A stretch of DNA of 64,000 nucleotides. It comes from Trichuris trichiura (Eukaryota; Nematoda; Enoplea; Trichinellida; Trichuridae). Made by a program: the position numbers and the translations under genes. Positions 21,513 to 36,900 of the stretch are shown piece by piece. The notes under the pieces are model-generated. The model ran no database searches. It was not told the origin of the DNA and worked only from the letters and a program-made list of their open reading frames with translations. The first letter of the stretch is position 1. The number at the start of each line of letters is the position of its first letter. The stretch is taken from NCBI GenBank assembly GCA_037903355.1, contig JBAJFE010000011.1, positions 939,001-1,003,000 on the forward strand, written 5' to 3'.

Positions 21513-24500
21513 TCACATTGACAATGAATTCCAACCTCCCCAACCGCCGGCTGGAGGAGGCGGATGCTGAGCGTGCGGCGGCGGCGGCGGTGGCACAGGA
21601 GGACCATGAGGAGGAGCAATTGATGAACCATTGGATATTTTCCATTCGCCACTATTTGGCCGTGCATGCCCAATTCGACGACCAGCGGTACTATTCCAAC
21701 CATCTGATGGAGGTCGACTAGGCAACACTGGCGGTGGACAATATCCATAGCCCATTGGTAAATTTCGGGCGGATGGAGGAGGAGGAGGCAATGATTCACC
21801 GGGATATCCACCACCATTTATGTATCCCGGCGAAACAAACTTTATCCTTGGAGGTATAACTGGCGGCGGTGGAACATTTGGTGAAAAGTATGGCGGGTGA
21901 ATAAGGGCCGATGCTGAAACTGCCGGCGGCGGCAGTGGAGGCACTGGTTGATGCACTGACTGCTGCTGTTGATGCTGCAAGCTGCCACTTCCGTATAACG
22001 CCGATTGGTGATGCAACGGATCAACAGCTTCAACCGGTCCAACAACGTTGTTGCCACTCGGATAATCAAATGCAAATGGTCGCGACGATATGTTCGAATC
22101 AAATGACGACGACGACCATTCGGTAGAAAATCGACGTCCTCCAAATGGAATTGACCATTCCGCTTTTTCTCCGTCTAAACACCAAAACGCTTTACTACTA
22201 AGAGCAGCGATTTAATGGCAAACCTCCGCATCCATTCTCCGTAGGCCGATCGACGCCCCAGGACCGATCACAATGATTTAAGAACAGTTCATTCATCAGC
22301 GATGACGGTGTGCTTTCAACGGACGACAGAGTCGACGATTGATTTTGGACATAAATGGCGGCGCTTTTGTTCTCCGCACCGGCAGACGAAACCGCAATAG
22401 CAGCGGTCTTCAGCCTTCTTTCGCTCCCTATCGGCATTGGATAGTTGGCCTCGTGCAACAGCAACGCGTCGTTTGCAAACTCTGAACTGTTCAAACCATG
22501 CTGCTCCGCGTGACTTAGCCGATTAGCTATAAAAATGGCAACCATAATTTCTAAAAGTATCGCCAAAATGGCTGACTCGTTTTTCCCTACCTAACATGGC
22601 AGCGTTCGACTCGATTGAGGCAGCAGCCGAAGCGGGTCTTTGAACAGCGGACGGTGAGCAGAAGCCCTGATTTGACAAAGTAATCGAATTGCCTCCAACG
22701 GAATGACGACCATTGTCCACGTCGATGATGCTGGGATAGGAAGCCGCGCTTTTTTGCGATACGGACGAAATAGGCCCACTGGGATAATTTACACTTGTCG
22801 AATAGGGATAGCCGGCCACCGGCCCGTCGGATAAAATGCTCAATGTGACTGGTTCGGCTGTCGTTTTAACCATGGATAGATCATCTGCTTGCTCGATTGT
22901 TCCACCGTCCCATTCGTTGTTTGAAACGTGCGCTTTGGCAATGTCCGCCGCCTTCAGTCCGCTTAGCAAGTCACCTCGATCGCCATAGGTCCACTGGGCG
23001 TCAGCGGCGCTAGAGAAGCGCTTTGCCTTATCTCGATATGCCGGTACGCTACTTTGCTCAATAAATATGCTACCATCGTTTTCCATTTTCAGCGTTTGGC
23101 AAGCCGACGAAGGTAGCGGAGCCGTAGGCGACATGCTCAGCTTTGAGGCCGCAACGGAAGCGTAATTCATCTTAGGCGATTGGACAATCGGCTTTTGGCT
23201 CCACGCGTTGTTATGCGCAAAGGCAGCCGACCCTGCCGACGGTGGCGTAGCTATTGCAGCCTTGGTCGATTGAGCGGAAGATGTTGGCGGCGCAATGCTT
23301 GTTGGTACCCACAAAGAGACTTCCGGAAAGGCGCCTGGTCCTTTGTCGGCTTTGGTGGACGATCGAGCCGAACTACTATTCGACGCCGACGAATTCGACA
23401 TTGAAGGTTTTGGATGAGCAAAGCTTTCCAACGCTTTGCGATCCCTGCTTCGCACTTTGTTTATAATTGTATTGACGTGCGATTCCGGTTCGTTTATCAG
23501 ACCGTTGATCATGTATACGGCCTGCTTAATCGCCTCGGAGCAACCCCTGCGCCAAAAAAAATTGTTTAAAATACTTCTTAAAAAGTACGTTGTTATACTT
23601 TATAGTGACAAGACGGTCGGCTTGTCCTCGCTGCTGCTTTTCAACTTCTATGTGGGCGCCGCTTGATTCTCGAATGGCATTTATGTTTTGACCACCTCGA
23701 CCGATCACTCTGGCTATAGCATGAGCGGAGACGAACAACTTGTGCGGTTGACGTCTCACTTCGCGCCAAGTCAACGTACTACCCCCATTGTTGGAGTCTT
23801 GAGCCTCCTCGCGGCTTCTACTTTGATGCACTGTTTTCCAACGCGTACCGCCGCGAGCCGACTCGCTGGCACCATCGCAAGGTAGACCGCTTTCGTCTCG
23901 CCCAAAATGCCCAGATTTTGAATGATTAGTTGGCTCGCTAAAGTGTACAAAAGCTACCTTAAGCTGGACAATAAGCGAATAGTCGACGTTTTCACTTACG
24001 TGCTTTTGTTGCCGAACGAGCGACCACAAGCAACAGTAGTAGTAGTAGTAGAAGACAAGGATGTTGGAGGCATCTGGCGGTTGTTTCCGGCACCGGTCGA
24101 ATTGCTAAGACTCGCGGATACTGCGGCCGACAAGTGTCGAACATTCTTTTGGACCGCTTGAGTTTTAGACTGCCCTGCCGGTTCGTTCAACCTGGGCCGA
24201 CGAAGTCGCCGACGTCGGATCTTACGCTCGAAAACTTGACCGGAACGAACTCGACTGTCGTGACTAACAACGGGAATGAAATCAGCATCGGAAGACTTTG
24301 AGGCAGCGTCTTCGGAATGGGCATCGGCGTATTTGGGTTCTCGCTGGCTTCCGTCCGCTTCGTCAGCATGCAGGTCAACCGCTACGGCATTGCTAGTAGT
24401 TGTCGTTGTCGTCGTAGTGGTTGTAGGCGGGCAGGACTTTCGCTCGGGTGAGATACTGTACGAACTTAGACGACTACTACTCAAACTTGAGTTGGCGGTT

Positions 24501-27500
24501 CGACGCGACTCCTTAGTGAAGACTGGTGACTCCTCCTCGTTGGAATGCTCTTCAGAGCCGCTTTTTGTTTCAACATTCTGCACGGACAAACTGTCGTTCG
24601 ATTCAGTCCTGGTCAGCACAACTTTGCTCTCCGCGTCTTGGTCACCATTCGTCTCGTCCTGACTTGGCTGTTGCTGCTGCTGAGCCGCCGCCTTCTTCTT
24701 AAGACGCTTTTGGCGATTCTTCTCCTTCTTGCGCAACTTCGCTTGGCGACGCGTTTCCGCAATCTGCTGTTCCTGTTCGATTTCCATTAGCAAACCAGCG
24801 GCTACCCTGTTGGCCATTTGTGCTTGACGATCCTTAGCCAATTTGATAATTTCAACGGCCGTTTCGCACTTCTGCTTCACTTCGCTGTCCGTGACGGAAG
24901 CTTGGTAACGGGCCAAATCTTGGTCCGATGGAAATTGGGTGACGTGATCAACGAGGCACTTGACCACCTCGATGTGGCCCTTACGAAACGCAGCCATCAG
25001 CGGAGTTATACGGCGATTGTCCGGCATGTCCACATCAGCACCGGCTTCTATTAGCGACAAGACGCACTCCTGATGACCACCGTGCGCTGCCAACCATAAA
25101 GCCGTGTAACCCTTTTTCGTACGGCAGTCGACCTGTGTTAAACAAAAATAATACCCAAAAAAAATACCCGCGTCATTTGCTTACCTGATTCGTATATTGG
25201 AGCAACAAGTCGACAAATGAATAGTGCCCCTTGTCGGCGGCTAATGTCAAACAGGTGTCGCGACTTGACGGCACCGGCGTGCAGTTGGGATCAGCCCCGG
25301 CTTGAAGGAGAACATGTCCAACCTCGACGAACCCACCGCTTGCCGCTTCCATTAGGGGTGTAAAACCAGTCTGCAAATGTACAATAAGCAAAAGATGCAA
25401 AACCTACACGGACAACGACTAAGCACTGCACTATATAGTAATGTAAAAGCGCAAAGTCGGAGAGGGAAGGACAAAACGTTGGCTCAAAAAAGGAATGAAA
25501 TTGAAGCTGCATGCCCGTACCCAACTTTACAAGGCTAAGAAACTTGTTAAGATCGCCTGAGCCAACAGCCCGGAAATTAAACCTCTTCTTTAAAGGAAGT
25601 ATTCTTCCCTCCAAGTGACAATGTCAACCCATAGTTGAACTACTTTTCAAACATTAAAATATTTTTAAATGGACAATAACGAACTAAAGGAAACGGAGGG
25701 GTTGGAGCTCACCTTGGCGCGATGTTCAACATTGGCACGATTTTGCACCAGTATGCGCACCACATCGGGTTTTCCTTGAAAACAGGCCAACGTCAGAGCC
25801 GTATTACGATTCGTCTCTATTTGAGCATTGATGTCCGCTCCGCGGTCGATCAGGAATTTAACGGTGTTCGCATTGCCATTCATGGCGGCTAGCATCAATG
25901 GGGAAATGCCCAGCTTGCTACCGGATCGCGAGTTGATCTCCGCGCCTTGCTTCAACAACAAGTCAATCACTTCGGTGCATCCTCCGGCCGCCGCTAAACA
26001 CATGGGCGTATAGTCGCTGAGGTTACGATGCTCCTTGTTTGCATTATGCTTCAACAAAATTTCCACCACGTCTCGTCGACCCATCTGACAAGCTACGGAC
26101 AAGGCTGTCTCCTTAGTTCGCTCCGATTGAGCTTCCACGTTGGCACCATGAGCGATCAACAGCTCAACAACTTTTTGGTGACCACCGCTTGCCGCTACGA
26201 TCAATGGCGTATAGCCTTTTTTGTCGCGGTGCTCTATGTTAGCACCGCGCTGTAATAAGAAAGCGACCAATTCTTCGTGACCACCGGCTGCCGCGAATGA
26301 CAAAGCCGTATCATGGTTCGTATCCGTCTGCGATTCCAAATCTTGCGAAAGCGGTCGCGGCGGGACATTTGGTTTTGCTCCCGTAGAATCGCCATTCTTT
26401 CCACAATCATCGTTGGCTCGCTGCGGTACGCAAACGAACGGCGTTTGCGTACTTTTGTTGTCCGCTTCGGTTGTTGTCGTTTGAGAGGACATCGCCGTTT
26501 TCGTTGTTATCGTATTCGTCACGAGCGAACTGGCCGACGCTTTCGAAGTTAGCAGCGGCATTGCAGTGACACTGCTCACGGCTACCGTTGGAACAGCTAC
26601 CATTGCACTTGCTGGTCTTGCTTGTACCGGAATGACACCCTGCGGCAAGTTTCCCAAAGTTGGAATGCTACCAGCCGCGAAACCGTGAAACGCTGCACTG
26701 TTGATATCCTGCTGGGCCAAATGGACAGGGATGTACAGTTTTTCACCGTTAGCAACTGCATAGTTTGCCGGTATAACGCCTGCCGCAGTCGACACACCTT
26801 CCAACGGCATTACGTTGCCGCTATAGCCGTAACAATTGCTGTTTCGATATATGGCTGCTGCTTCGGAGGCCGTAACGCTGACCATAGCGACAGAGACGGC
26901 AGGCGAAAAACAAACGTTCTCCTCTCTTGAAACAACAAAATTGCACGGCAATGACTGTTGACCAGCGCAGCTATGGGGTACAGGCACAACGACGTTAACG
27001 TGAGGGTGCAAAAATTGAAATTGCGACGAATGACAAGTCTCTCCGTCCGTCTGACCGTCAACTGCAGCCGCGTACAACTCCATCTTGTGCACTGCCGCAA
27101 CGTCCGTAACGGATGTGACGGCCACATTGGCATTTGCCGGATCTATGACGACTTGACGATAGCAGGGCGTTTCGTACAAATGCTTACACTCGGCTGCAAC
27201 GTTTCCCGCCGAAAAGCAACCGTAGTCGCGATCGTACAACTGGGCAGCGCTGCTGACACACAACTTATGGGTACTGAGTCTACCTTTCAGATTTTCATAC
27301 ATCTTTTGCGTCTTTTTCAATTGTTCCAATTCCTTAACAGCCTCATCCAATTCAGCCCTTCTTGACTTGACGCTCTTGCAAGCGCTTTCGTCGTCGTCCG
27401 TTGTTGGCGGCTGTTCTTTGGTAGCTAGAAAACGACTAAAAGTTTCCTGCCATTGCACCAACAGGTCGTGTGCTGTTGAATCGTCGGCACCACTTGCCGG

Positions 27501-30500
27501 TCGCGCTGTACAATGTTTTTTCGCCTTCTTGCCGTCCGCTTGCGGTATACTTGGATAGTAGATGGATCCGTCGGACGTTACGGCCAAGTTTGGAACATTA
27601 ACCGGCGGCACCGAGCCGGCCGGGGCTGCACCTACGTAGTCGCCTAAAGGAGTCACAACCAACGGTAAACCCCGAGTGAAAGTGTTCGCCGCCATAACTG
27701 TCGTTGAACAAGTTCCATTGGCCAATATAGCTTGCATTGCTTCTGCAGATGACGTCATCAAGGAAGCGTCAGTCACAACGGGAGCGTATACGGTGCTGTC
27801 GGCCGTGACAGTTTCGGCGTCACAGATTGACGGTACCATTGTTGAAGGAGGGATGACGCAACAACTGTTGTACTGAGCAGCGGAACCGGAAGATTCGGGC
27901 CAATCAAGCAAATATTGCACTACTCGAGTGTGACCACCCTTAGCTGCCTCGAGAAGACACGACGAACCGTCTTTCAATCTCACTTTTGGGTCGGCTCCAA
28001 TTTGCAAGAGAAAATCTACCATCGCCAACTGACCATTACCGCAAGCGGCTGACAATGGGGTTTGGTCATTGTCGAACGTTGCTAAGTTCAGATTTGCTCC
28101 CTGAGAGAAAGAGAAAAGAAATTAACGAACGTACAAAAGTTAAACATAATTAAAATATATGTATATATTACTTTACGCAACAAAAATTCCACCGTTTCTC
28201 TCTGGCCAGCACCGGCTGCCTTCATCAACGCTGTTCGTCCCACTTCGCCTTGGTGTTCCAATGAAGCGCCAGCGGCAAGAAGAACTTCGCATATTTTCGT
28301 TTGACCACTTTGAGCCGCGTAAGACATGGCTGTATCGCCTTGCGATGTCGCGGTATGCACATTGGCACCGGATTCGAGTAGATAATTGAGAGTTTCGTAG
28401 TTGCCTTCTTGAGCTGCCTCCATCAGGGCGGTAGTAGCACCTCGCTCAATATCGGCACCCTTGCTTAGCAGATAGGCAACAATGTTCTAAAATGAGGACG
28501 GGAGTAAAATTCTTTTTTAAGATAAAAGAAGTACGAAAAAACGAACTCTAAAGTTAGCGCCAGCCGCTAGCGCCAATGTACTCTCGCCACGGCGCGATAG
28601 CATATTGACGTCGGCTCCACTTTCGACCAATAGGCGAACAACAGCGAAGTGGCCCTCGCGGCTGGCTTCCATTAGAGGAGTGTAGCCTTCCTCGTTGAAC
28701 TCCTCCAAGGAGGCTCCCTTTGACAAATACAATTTGGCCAAATCAAGGTGGCCACCGCAGGCGGCCAATGTCAGCGGTGACTCGAACGTATCCGCAGCTA
28801 GGTTTACTTGGGCACCCGCCTCCAACAACAACTTGGCAACCTCAACGTGACCATCCATGCTGGCCTCCATTAAGGCTGTGTGCAACTCCTCTTCGCGTCC
28901 GGCAGAGTTATTCTCGCCTCCGACTTTTAGCAAAAACTTAACCATGTCAGTGTGGCCTCTGTAGCAAGCCAGCGTCAGCGGTGTCTCCTTAAAAAAAAAG
29001 ATAAATACTAATTCGGCAACAAAGGAGTAACAGTACAAAAACAAGCAGCGTACAAACGTCTAAGCAGAAATTAAATGAGTTTTCCAACAAGTTGGGAACA
29101 ATTAGCGCGCAGCAAAAACAATGTGCCATTGGATAGCTATCGCGACGTAAATTTAGCCAATTATTACGAATTACAACGAAATGAACAACTTACGCGTTAT
29201 GAAATATATGCATGATCGTATGGACTGACCGGTTAATTATTAATCGGACGGAAATCAAGGCAAAAAACAGAACTTCTCTTTCACTAACACCATTGTTTCG
29301 AGTAGGTCGTTACAGTACCTTAGCGTTAGGAAGGATGGGTAGGTAATATAATACAGTAACTTCTGGATACAACTTAAACCAACAAGACGAAGTGAAAAAT
29401 TAAGAGAAAATGCTAAGCGTCACGAAATAGCCGACATGAAATGACTTAATTTAAAAAAATAACGGCACCGTAGAACCGAAGCGTGCTTATAAGACAGAAG
29501 AATGGCTGGACAAAAAATTAAACACTCACCAGACCTACTTTCAATTCTGAAGAGGCGAAGTTGACTCGTGCACCGTGATCAACAAGTAGCCTGGCAATTC
29601 CAATATGTCCAGCAGCAGCTGCTTCCATTAGGGGGCTTTGTCCATTGTCGTTGCAGAGGTCTACGTCCGCACCTGCATCCAATAATATCTCGACAGCCTC
29701 CTCATGTCCGGCGGCACAAGCGTATATTAGGGGAGTGTTACCTGGGACAGCTGGCTCGATAGGCACTCGAGTTGTACAAGCCGGCGAATAACTACTTACC
29801 TATAGATGAATGGGCATTGACGTCTGCGCCATGTTCAACCAAGCATCTAACTACATCCGTATGGCCCGCGGAAGCTGCATCCATTAAAGGTGTACAATCA
29901 CCTTTGGGTCCTCGGTAATCGGGACCCATTCGCATGCAGTTTAACAAAACATGGACCAGCTCGCAATAGCCAGCGGATGCAGCGACACTCAGGACGCTAA
30001 AACCGCTTTCGAGATCGGGTCTGAGCATTTCGGCATACGGTTCAAGGGCAGGAACGCCGGCAACATACCCGTCACAGAATCTACAAAATTTTACGGTAAT
30101 ACTAAGTGTAAGAAGGTACAACAAAAACAACCGATATCCAAAAATATGCCCTGACTGTAATAACTTTACTCTGTCGAATAAGAAATGAAGCCACTAACGC
30201 TGTTACTTACAGTTTCCGTTCCTCGTTACTCGCGCGATTGATGACTGCGTTGGCTTGGTCGTAAAGCAGGGATACACAGGAGGGCATATCGCACATCAAT
30301 CGGAAATCCGGCTGCTGAATCATTTCCGAGGTGGAACCTGAAACAAGTCGAGTAAACTGAGCGATGCTGCTAAGCTGACTTTACGTATGCACAAGGGTAG
30401 TTTTACACGCAGCGCAATTCGTTCAACATGGAATAGTATTTTAACTCATGCACAGTCCCGCGTCGATGAGCTGCACAACACAATGAGCGCGTGTTGCAAT

Positions 30501-31410
30501 GCGCCCAACGTCATTTACCGAGAGAAAATAACTTTTTAGGCACTTTAGTTAGAAGGATTCCCTGGTAATCGTTTGTATCGATCAGGGACTTGCAGAACTG
30601 GAAACTCAAGGCTACAGTAGGGTATTTTCAGGTACATGGTTGCCAAGCACTAGAGGCATTGCAAATTGCCAGCTAATTATTGAGTTAAGATTCGACTGAA
30701 ATAAACAGTGTTCTGCCTACTAATGATAAAGCTACGGGAAAGTTTGCAAAGGCTTTTTTAACTTGCGACGGCAAGCTAGCGCGTCGAAGCGGAAAAATTC
30801 CGAGGTAAAGGAAACGACATTGCTACTGTGGAAGTGTACAGTCAAAACGAAAGCTTACTGGCAGTGCTAGAAGAGGTTCGTGCGCTGTCTTGCCCTCTGG
30901 AGGAATCTGAGGCGGCAGAATCAGAGACATTTCTCTTCTCCATTTGCTCTAGCGAGGAAGACGCTTGAACAAAGTCGCGATATCGGTCACAACAAAGTGA
31001 ATCAACCTGAAAAACAACGACTATTTTACGATAACAACTTACTGCACGTCCGTTTAAGTCAAAAAGCACATCATGATGACCTCGAACAAAACAGTATCAT
31101 CCTTACGTTACTGCTCTGGCCTATTCGAAAGGCAGCATAACATTGAAAAGATACAATTCAAACAAGGCAACCGGGAGGAACAGAGCTCAACGATCGATCA
31201 AAAATCGATGCATTAATCTAACAACGCCTGGAAACATACAAGCTAAACAAAATCTATCATAGTATTCGAAGAGACTAGTCGAAGCGTATGGATTTCCAAG
31301 ATTTTCACACGCTATGCATGCATTGCTAAACTAGCTGGGACCCACGGAAATATCTGTCATACCTCCTTCTCCGAGTCTTCGGTAGCGCCGCACTCATCGC
31401 CCATTGACAT
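21513..31410 (-). CDS. ANKHD1: ANKHD1/Mask: multiple ankyrin repeats plus single KH domain
   Basis: Fourteen exons join in one frame of about 2,512 residues: 31410-31363, 31006-30859, 30337-30211, 30080-29800, 29741-29530, 28987-28547, 28486-28172, 28100-25713, 25370-25185, 25132-24000, 23937-23599, 23546-22591, 22526-22224 and 22174-21513. Ankyrin repeats occupy about residues 110-590 and again about 1115-1450 (for example GYTPLIVAASGGHQKVVELL). They are separated by a long Ala/Val/Thr-rich linker inside the 2.4-kb exon. A basic coiled segment (LRKKEKNRQKRLKKKAAAQQ), Ser/Thr-rich sequence and the KH domain follow (about 1810-1890; AHAIARVIGRGGQNINAIRE with the GRGG loop). The tail is disordered and Pro-rich. 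Mask proteins are cytoplasmic and nuclear scaffolds; in flies Mask is a cofactor of Yorkie/YAP signalling. Family length and order match, so the gene is complete. The start is the first ATG, in the 48-nt exon 31410-31363. Confidence 0.93.
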
Positions 31411-31961
31411 TCCAATTTGCACGGATATCGTAGGCGATTATGCCGGTTTCCTCCTGCGGTACCACTACAGGAAGAGAAGGCGAACAAGTATTACGAAAGC
31501 ACAATGTGTGCTCCGCTGACTACCGGCGACGGAAGCTACAGTACGAAGAATGCAGGTAATACTAACCAAATAAATAGATTTCAGCTTCAGGCGACTCTTT
31601 CTCCAGACAGCGATGCAACGTTTGTTATTCCAATTTTTTATTCGATAAAAAGCATTGCAAAATAAATAATGCCCCTAATGGCGAACGTTCAAAGCGAGAA
31701 ATGACGAACAGTTGTTCGCCTTTGTGCGCGCAACAAAATTCGTAAGCTTGCTCTTCCGAAATGGTAGTTTTCGCATATGTGTATAGCCTTTACGGCTCGC
31801 TAGGAAAAGAGGGAATCATCATTGAGGTAGACTGTACGTTAGCACCTGAAAGTCCTTTGTCTATCTTTCCTTTTTGTAGATTTAAACAACTTTGTTAAGC
31901 GAGCTTTTTTCTTAGCGTCTTTTAGTTGGTCATTCGGCTGGTAAGAGCGAGCAAGTCAACA
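31411..31961. promoter_or_regulatory. divergent intergenic region between Mask and DLD
   Basis: 551 bp separate the Mask ATG (minus) and the DLD ATG (plus), so both promoters or leader exons should lie here. No TATA box or other defined element was identified; the call rests only on the head-to-head layout. Confidence 0.3.
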
Positions 31962-33952
<1,991 letters not shown>

Positions 33953-33956
<4 letters not shown>

Positions 33957-36900
33957 CATGGTTGGTATGTCTGCTGCTGCTGGTCTTTCTGTTTGGATGA
34001 TTCGCTTTCGTCTTCGTCCTCATGAGGCGTTCCCCATCCACCTCCGCCGGGAGTATGCATAGAGAAAATGTCCTAAGGTTGTTGTTTGCTTTTCAAATTG
34101 GTAAAGTAAAACTGATGCAACGCTACCGTACCCCTGGGGCAACATACGTCACAGCTTTTGCGCCCAAGTTGACCACTCGCCCCAGCGAGGCAATGCTGAG
34201 TAAGTTGACGCCTCTTTTTCCCGGTAAACCGCCTGAAACGATAACATAGTTTTATCATTACTATGCGAAGTGTTTAAATTTACCGTTTAAGCCATACGGA
34301 GGGAATACACGTCTTTCCGTTAAGATAGACAAAGTAAGAGGTTTTCGAAAGAGAATCTCTCGTACAATTCCGTCTCCGCCTTTGTGTAGTCCGTCGCCTC
34401 CCGAATCAGGTCGAATGCAGAAGCGATTAACCACAACGGGGTATTGTAATTCCAAAATTTCCGTATCCGTCATGCGAGTATTCGTCATATGCGAATGAAT
34501 GCCGCTGTGTCCATCCCACGTAGGTCCCTAAGATTTTATGCAAATTAGAGGCGTCATTCCAACGCGCATTACCGCTCCGCATCCGCCGCCAACGGTTTCG
34601 TAATAGGATATTTTGTCATCACCAAAGGCTACGTTGTTCATGCAGCCTTGCGACGCCGCGCACGCTTCAAAGCATTTCAGGACGACATCGACGATGCGTT
34701 GGGACGTAAGTACGTTTGCAGCTACAACGGCAGCCGTTGGGTGCGCATTTAGGATGGAATGCGGCGGAAGAACGACGCGAATGGGTTTCAAACAGCCATC
34801 ATTCAAAGGTATATTCCGATCGACTAAGCAACGAAGTGAATACAGTATGGCCGCCATAGTGACCGCTTTTGGTGAGTTTAAATTGCCCATCACTTCGCGT
34901 CCAGTTCCCGTGAAGTCAAACAAGGCGTCACCCTGAAATTGAGTTGCGTAAATTCGTATGCAAATTTAATTGAACTAAGCTGTGCTATTTTTTTTTCAAC
35001 CTGTTCGTTAATGCAAATAGATAATTGAATGGCTGTTCCATCGTCCATATATTCTTTAGCGAAGAGGTTTCTTCTGTTCTCCTTTATTAGGCTTGCTCTT
35101 ATTTGCTTGAGCATATTGCGTACTGTTTCTTCGGCATTAGTCTTAATATTTTGCGTGTATATTTTCAAACATTGAATGGTCAGATTTTTACCTGTATATA
35201 GTTCATGTAACGCTGCACCTCGCTCAGGCCGTACTGATTGATCAGCTCGTTAACCAGATCGATGCCCTGCAATGACTTGGAAGAGTGGAAGACACTTTTT
35301 TTGCGGTATACCTTTTGGTTGGCTGCAATTTGTGCTTTCAAGTCGGCTACGCAGTCGTCAAGACGTCTGCATCCCGAGCATCCGGCAACCTTGCTTGGTT
35401 CAAGCAACTTTTTGACCAACGCGTCTTCTTGGAATATGCCGCCATCAACAATGTTGAACGATTCAAATGTAGCTCCCTCTTGTTCAAGACTGGTCGAGTT
35501 TGGCGGCATCGAACCTGGCACCAGTCCCCCAATGTCCGCGTGATGTCCTCTGTTCGCAACGAAGAAAACAGCTTCGTTGTAACCATCCCGAAACACCTAT
35601 TAATATTTGTTATATAGTCGCTTGCGTCTGTTCGTCATTTACGACTTATTTACTGGCGTTATTACGGTAAGGTCAGGAAGATGGGAACCACCAGCCGCGG
35701 GATGATTGCATAGAAGCACATTGCCCTCATGGATGGACTGCTTGTTGTTTTTGTACTGATACTTTACCGTTTCGGCCATGGCACCCAAATGAACCGGTAT
35801 GTGAGGTGCATTTGCTACAAGGCTACCTTTGTTGCTGAAAAGAGCGCAGGAAAAGTCCAGCCGTTCCTGCATGGTACAGCCGAAGCTATTGCATCAGTTT
35901 TGGACTTTGAATTTTACCTTAATATTTGTCGAGACGGCCGTCCTTCGCAGCACTTTGCCCATCTGCTCGGCAATGCCCATAAATCGGTGACCAAATATGG
36001 ACAGTCGAACTGGATCGAGGGTTTCGGTTGCTTCCGCTGTGGCTTTCTTGTTAACCTAAGAAAACCCAACTCGGACGCAATGGCACAAAGATACGTTTAA
36101 GCTTTTGATACTTTGATGAATACATTGCCTTGGTCGGTTATTGTTGCGGCGCAGCCGGGTTCCACAACAAACGTGCTGTCAAAAGACGAAGTTGCTGCGT
36201 AATTGCGTGACTCACTTTTATACTGACTTATTTTCGTCAACTATCATTGCGGGTCCAACAATAGCTTGACCGACTTTCAAGCATTTGAACAGGTATACCG
36301 GCGTGTCCACGTATCCTCCTTCAAAGTAGCATTTGGCTATCTGAAAATGAATCAAGTCGGCAAAACGTTAATCGAACAATAGGATTTCAATTTCTTTTTT
36401 TATTCCGAAAGGTTTTCTGCACATATTTACATAATTGCTACGCAAGGTTTTTGATGAAGCTGATGCAAAATATTGCAAATGTGTTTATTTCGTTGGGAAG
36501 CAAAACGTATCTTTATCTCTGTTAAATGTTCCAAGGTCGATTAATGCGTTCGGCTATTTCGAGATACGAACCGCTGCTTTCACTGCGTGAGAAAATTTTT
36601 GTATTCTAAATTAGTTTTACAGAAAATGTTGCCGTGCACCTTTCCCGCTTTTCTACAAAACGGTTTTCAGCCTTAGCGCTTTCATTGCGCCTGCTGCTTA
36701 CTTTAGGTCTTAATCTAATTCCTACCGATTATAGCGCGCGTAAGGCGATTGAATATTGAAACGACTGCCGAAAGGTCACCTGCGATATGGCTCATCGTCG
36801 TATTTACGCGTCCACGAGCCCGCTATTGAAATTCGCTTACTGTATCGGGCGTTGATTTCTTCGTTTCAGCTTGTGCGTTCGATGTTTTGTGTTGTCTGTC

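Noticed and set aside
24276..24662. Plus-strand frames opposite Mask (also at 26622-27558 and others)
   Set aside because: They are antisense shadows of large, repetitive Mask exons, with low-complexity translations and no family pattern.
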